From the NCBI GenBank assembly GCA_026996855.1, contig JALWJZ010000104.1:1-34392 (forward strand): a stretch of 34,392 nucleotides of DNA, in the 5' to 3' direction. Each line of letters starts with the position of its first letter. Position 1 is the first letter of the stretch. The DNA is from Anaerolineales bacterium (GTDB taxonomy: Bacteria > Chloroflexota > Anaerolineae > Anaerolineales > DRMV01). The position numbers and the translations under genes are program-made. The notes beneath the pieces are model-generated. The model worked only from the letters and a program-made list of their open reading frames with translations, made no database searches and was not told the origin of the DNA. Shown one piece after another: positions 31,051 to 34,392 of this stretch.

Positions 31051-32436
31051 ATGTCCCTGTTACGCCGCTTGGGTGGGGACCAGCAGAAACCACCCTCGGG
31101 ACAAAACCGCAAACCCGGTTCCGTATTGGGTTCACGCAGCGAACGCGGTAGCACATCCTCGCGCAAAGAAGCCTACAGCGACCTGATGCGTCGCATTCAA
31201 AACCGCCTGCTCAACGAACTGGACCCCTCGTTGGACATCTCCAAAGCCGATGAGGTCCGCAAGACCATCCGGGAACTTCTGGACCAGATTCTCCAGCAGG
31301 AGAACATCGTCCTTTCGCGGGCCGAGCGGCAACGACTGTTCGAGCACATTGTGGCCGAAATTTTGGGCCTTGGGCCGCTGCAGCCGTTGCTGGAAGACGA
31401 CTCCATCACCGAAATCATGGTCAACGGCCCCAAGCAGATTTACGTAGAACGGAAGGGCAAAATCTACAAAGTGCCCATCACCTTCGAAGACGACGACCAC
31501 GTCATGCGCATCATCGAGCGCATCGTGGCGCCCCTGGGGCGGCGGGTGGACGAATCCACCCCCTATGTGGACGCCCGCCTGCCCGACGGTTCCCGTGTGA
31601 ACATCGTCATCCCGCCCATTGCGTTGAACGGCCCGGTCATCACCATCCGAAAATTCTTCCGCACCCCCCTCACTGTGGACGATTTGATTCGCTTAGGCAG
31701 CATCACCCCCGAGGCCATTCAATACCTGGAAGCCGCGGTGAAAGCCCGGCTCAACATCATCGTGGCCGGCGGTACGGGTTCGGGTAAAACGACCCTGCTC
31801 AACATCCTTTCCGGTTTCATCCCCAATGACGAACGCATCATCACCATCGAAAACGCGGCGGAATTGCAACTGCGTCAGGAACACGTGGTGCGCCTGGAAT
31901 CCCGTCCGCCCAACATCGAAGGCAAGGGGGAAGTCACCATCCGCCAGTTGGTCATCAATGCCTTGCGGATGCGCCCGGACCGCATCATCGTAGGCGAGGT
32001 GCGGGGCGGCGAAGCCCTGGACATGCTCCAGGCTATGAACACGGGTCACGAAGGCTCCATGACCACCCTGCACTCCAACAGCCCGCGCGATGCCCTGGCC
32101 CGCCTGGAAACCATGTGTCTGATGGCCGGGATGGACCTGCCGGTGCGGGCCATTCGAGAGCAGATTGCCTCGGCGGTGGACCTCATCGTCTTCCAGAGCC
32201 GGATGCGGGATGGTTCCCGCAAAGTCGTGGCCATCACCGAACTCACCGGCATGGAAGGCGACGTCATTCAAATGATGGACATTTTCGTGTTCGAGCACGC
32301 AGGCTTTCGCGATGGCAAGGTGCACGGACGCCTCAAGCCTACGGGGCTGCGTTCCAAATTCATGGACCGCTTCCGGGCCGCAGGCATTTACCTGCCACCC
32401 AGCGTGTTCGGTATAGGCGCTGGCGCCCGCCGGTAA
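31051..32436 (+). CDS. cpaF: Tad pilus assembly ATPase CpaF/TadA
   Basis: A 461-residue secretion ATPase of the VirB11/PilT family. It powers extension (and likely retraction) of the Flp pilus from the cytoplasm. The N-terminal 40 residues are Ser/Arg-rich and probably disordered. Walker [10 protein letters not shown] is at 240-248, the Asp-box and Glu region at 260-300, Walker B IIVGEVRG at 312-319, and the His box [13 protein letters not shown] at 331-343. Length and order are normal. AAAGGAGGAAGG precedes the ATG. Confidence 0.96.
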   Translation: MSLLRRLGGDQQKPPSGQNRKPGSVLGSRSERGSTSSRKEAYSDLMRRIQNRLLNELDPSLDISKADEVRKTIRELLDQILQQENIVLSRAERQRLFEHIVAEILGLGPLQPLLEDDSITEIMVNGPKQIYVERKGKIYKVPITFEDDDHVMRIIERIVAPLGRRVDESTPYVDARLPDGSRVNIVIPPIALNGPVITIRKFFRTPLTVDDLIRLGSITPEAIQYLEAAVKARLNIIVAGGTGSGKTTLLNILSGFIPNDERIITIENAAELQLRQEHVVRLESRPPNIEGKGEVTIRQLVINALRMRPDRIIVGEVRGGEALDMLQAMNTGHEGSMTTLHSNSPRDALARLETMCLMAGMDLPVRAIREQIASAVDLIVFQSRMRDGSRKVVAITELTGMEGDVIQMMDIFVFEHAGFRDGKVHGRLKPTGLRSKFMDRFRAAGIYLPPSVFGIGAGARR

Positions 32437-32473
32437 GCAGGTCGGACCCCTTCTGGATGAGGGAAGCACCAAG

Positions 32474-33460
32474 ATGCCCTTTGCCCTGCCCATTCCGTTG
32501 GACCCCATAACCCTGCTCCTGCTGGGAGGCGTGGTCACCATTGGCCTGCTTTTGGTAGGTGCGTTGGTCACCGGCCTGGCCGGCCGCTCGGAACTGGAGC
32601 GGCTGGAAGAGCGCCTGTCTCCAGAAGAGCGGGAAGTTATGGAAGCCCAACGCCGGGTGACCCGAGAGGAGCGCCTGGCCGGGTTGAACAAGCAACTGGA
32701 ACGGACCACCTGGTGGGAGAACCTGCGCTGGGGCCTGAGCCGAGCGGGTTTGCGGCTCAAACCTACGGAGTACATCGCGCTGCGTATCCTGGCCGTGATT
32801 CTGGGAACCTTCCTGGGGTATGTTTTGGGTGGGCGCACGCTGCTTTTCACCCTCCTCGGTTTCGGCGTAGGGCTGTTTGGTTTCGGCTACTACATCAAAT
32901 TCCTGCAACGTCGTCGTCTTCAGCAATTCAACGCCCAACTGGTGGATACTCTGAACCTGGTCATCAACGGCCTCCGGGCCGGCTTCTCCCTTTTGCAAGC
33001 CCTGGATTCCGTGGCCAAAGAGATGCCGCCTCCGATTTCGGAAGAGTTCCGTCGCGTCGTGCAGGAGGTGCAAATCGGCATCCCAATGGACCAGGCCCTG
33101 GACAACCTGGTCAAACGTATGCCCAGCGAAGACCTGGACATGGTGATTACGGCCATGAAAATCCAGCGGGAAGTGGGCGGCCCTCTGACGGAAATCCTGG
33201 AAAGCACGGTGCACACCATTCGGGAGCGCATCCGCATTCAAGGTGAAATTCGCACCCTGACCGCCCAGGTGCGCTACTCGGGCATGATTCTGGCCCTCAT
33301 GCCCATTTTCCTCTTTCTCATCATCTATCGCATTGCCCCCGATTATGCAGGTGAATTCCTGCGTAACGGTCTATGCGGTTACCTCATGATGGGCGTCGGC
33401 TTGATGCTCATCGGCGTGGGCTACTTTGCCATGCAGCGCATCGCGCAAATCGAGGTGTAA
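32474..33460 (+). CDS. tadB: Tad pilus inner-membrane platform protein TadB
   Basis: A 328-residue protein of the T2SSF/GspF family. One membrane helix lies at about 11-37, two at about 103-140, a cytoplasmic domain follows (QFNAQLVDTLNLVINGLRAG, then GFSLLQALDSVAKEMPPPIS) and the C-terminus has two helices (about 272-292, 301-319). With TadC it forms the platform on which CpaF acts. The tadC gene starts 2 nt after its stop. Confidence 0.94.
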   Translation: MPFALPIPLDPITLLLLGGVVTIGLLLVGALVTGLAGRSELERLEERLSPEEREVMEAQRRVTREERLAGLNKQLERTTWWENLRWGLSRAGLRLKPTEYIALRILAVILGTFLGYVLGGRTLLFTLLGFGVGLFGFGYYIKFLQRRRLQQFNAQLVDTLNLVINGLRAGFSLLQALDSVAKEMPPPISEEFRRVVQEVQIGIPMDQALDNLVKRMPSEDLDMVITAMKIQREVGGPLTEILESTVHTIRERIRIQGEIRTLTAQVRYSGMILALMPIFLFLIIYRIAPDYAGEFLRNGLCGYLMMGVGLMLIGVGYFAMQRIAQIEV

Positions 33461-33462
33461 CC

Positions 33463-34392
33463 ATGTGGCTCTGGGTATTCCTTCTCCTGGTTGTGCTGGT
33501 CGGCGCGGGGCTTCTGGTTTGGGTGGGGTTGCGACATCAGACGCAAAACGTGGAAGGCCGGGTACTTCAACTCCTCCAGGAAGGAGAAGAAATCCGTTCC
33601 ATCGAGGACCTGGAACTCCGCCAACCCTTCTCGGAACGGGTCCTCATCCCCATCGCCCGGCGCTTTGGGGAATTCGTCCTCCGCTTCACTCCCCAGCGGG
33701 TGATTGCCGCAACGGAAATCGACCTGCTACGCGCAGGACTGCGCGCCCGCTGGGACCCCACCGTAGTGGTGGCGGTGCGATTTTTCCTGGCTATAGGACT
33801 GCTCATCGGCGGGTTCTTCCTGCTTCGTGCGTCTCCCGCGCCCAACATTCGGCGCATGGCTTTGCCGGGGGCCTTGCTCTTTGGCCTTTTGGGCTTTTAC
33901 CTGCCCGTGCTCCTCATCAAAAGCCGTATCCAACGCCGCCAGAAGGCCATCCTCAAGTCCTTCCCCGATGCCCTGGATTTGCTCACCATTTGCGTCCAGG
34001 CCGGCCTGGGGTTCGACGCGGCCATGCAGAAACTGGTGGAGAAGTGGGAGAACGAACTGGCCCTGGAATTCGCGCGCGTCCTCCGGGAAGTACAACTGGG
34101 GAAACCGCGAAAGGACGCACTACGAGATATGGCCGAGCGCATCGGCCTGCCCGAAGTGACCAGTTTCGTGGCCGCGGTGGTGCAGGCCGAACAATTGGGT
34201 GTGAGTCTTTCCAACATTCTGGTCATTCAAGCCGACGCCATGCGCCAGAAGCGGCGACAACGGGCCGAAGAAGAGGCCCGAAAAGCCCCCATTAAGATGC
34301 TCTTCCCCCTCACCTTCCTCATCATGCCCGCCCTGTTCATCGTACTCCTGGGTCCCTCGATTTTCATCTTGATGAAATCCGAGGGACCCAGG
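33463..34392 (+). CDS. tadC: Tad pilus inner-membrane platform protein TadC (3' end beyond window)
   Basis: The frame is open from ATG 33463 to the window end (310 codons). It begins with a membrane helix (MWLWVFLLLVVLVGAGLLVW), has two more at about 105-150, and the conserved cytoplasmic part FPDALDLLTICVQAGLGFDA followed by LALEFARVLREVQLGKPRKD. The last helix (LFPLTFLIMPALFIVLLGPS) is near the end, so only a few residues should be missing. It is the partner of TadB. Pilin and prepilin peptidase genes were not seen in the window. Confidence 0.93.
   Translation, partial: MWLWVFLLLVVLVGAGLLVWVGLRHQTQNVEGRVLQLLQEGEEIRSIEDLELRQPFSERVLIPIARRFGEFVLRFTPQRVIAATEIDLLRAGLRARWDPTVVVAVRFFLAIGLLIGGFFLLRASPAPNIRRMALPGALLFGLLGFYLPVLLIKSRIQRRQKAILKSFPDALDLLTICVQAGLGFDAAMQKLVEKWENELALEFARVLREVQLGKPRKDALRDMAERIGLPEVTSFVAAVVQAEQLGVSLSNILVIQADAMRQKRRQRAEEEARKAPIKMLFPLTFLIMPALFIVLLGPSIFILMKSEGPR

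Overview
The window is GC-rich, tightly packed bacterial chromosome and reads like a member of the Chloroflexota, probably class Anaerolineae. This is inferred from gene content, not from a marker gene. The supporting signs are Thr/Pro-rich linkers after membrane anchors and lipoboxes, an FMN-riboswitch-controlled RibXY-type riboflavin importer, two LCP proteins, a DUF2089-led envelope operon, and a Tad/Flp pilus operon whose CpaE carries a receiver domain. No rRNA, tRNA, CRISPR array, transposase or prophage was seen.

Layout. 1-2179: formate-tetrahydrofolate ligase (fhs) with a strong terminator. 2227-3390: a polytopic membrane protein, possibly a GT-C-type glycosyltransferase. 3396-6570 (minus): a complete riboflavin-uptake unit made of promoter, FMN riboswitch, antiterminator-like hairpin, terminator, permease (ribX), internal terminator-like hairpin, binding lipoprotein (ribY) and ATPase. 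6626-8655: divergent phospholipase-D-like and inositol-monophosphatase-family genes. 8656-9053: non-coding, with three hairpins. 9054-10007: a coiled-coil membrane protein with 33-bp DNA repeats, then a GNAT acetyltransferase. 9977-13166 (minus): MazG-like pyrophosphohydrolase, fused shikimate kinase/3-dehydroquinate synthase, and an M20 peptidase.

13361-16715 is a five-gene operon under a near-consensus promoter: a DUF2089 zinc-ribbon/HTH protein, a beta-repeat protein, two membrane proteins and a small soluble protein. Three of the five share a ~24-residue helical motif, which suggests a self-contained envelope-sensing system. 17034-18806 holds a GNAT acetyltransferase and a convergent lipoprotein. 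18983-20970 is an ECF sigma factor, a translationally coupled membrane protein (likely a non-zinc anti-sigma factor) and a bactofilin-like beta-repeat membrane protein. 21087-24600 holds tatA, two LCP proteins and a DUF84-type NTP phosphatase. 24622-25455 (minus) is an unrecognised zinc-peptidase-like protein. 25676-28035 (minus) is tdh-kbl, the threonine-to-glycine pathway. 28353-34392 is the Tad pilus operon cpaB-cpaE-cpaF-tadB-tadC, with tadC running off the window end.

The most unusual non-coding feature is a family of composite intergenic repeats at 11069-11147, 14800-15031, 16714-17022 and 26881-26984. They combine 8-bp arrays, 7-bp arrays and a palindromic cassette whose stem is kept by compensatory base changes. 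The two most interesting protein systems are the motif-sharing five-gene operon and the sigma/anti-sigma/beta-repeat operon. Both pair a predicted regulator with membrane proteins and a polymer-like beta-repeat protein, so both probably respond to the state of the cell envelope.
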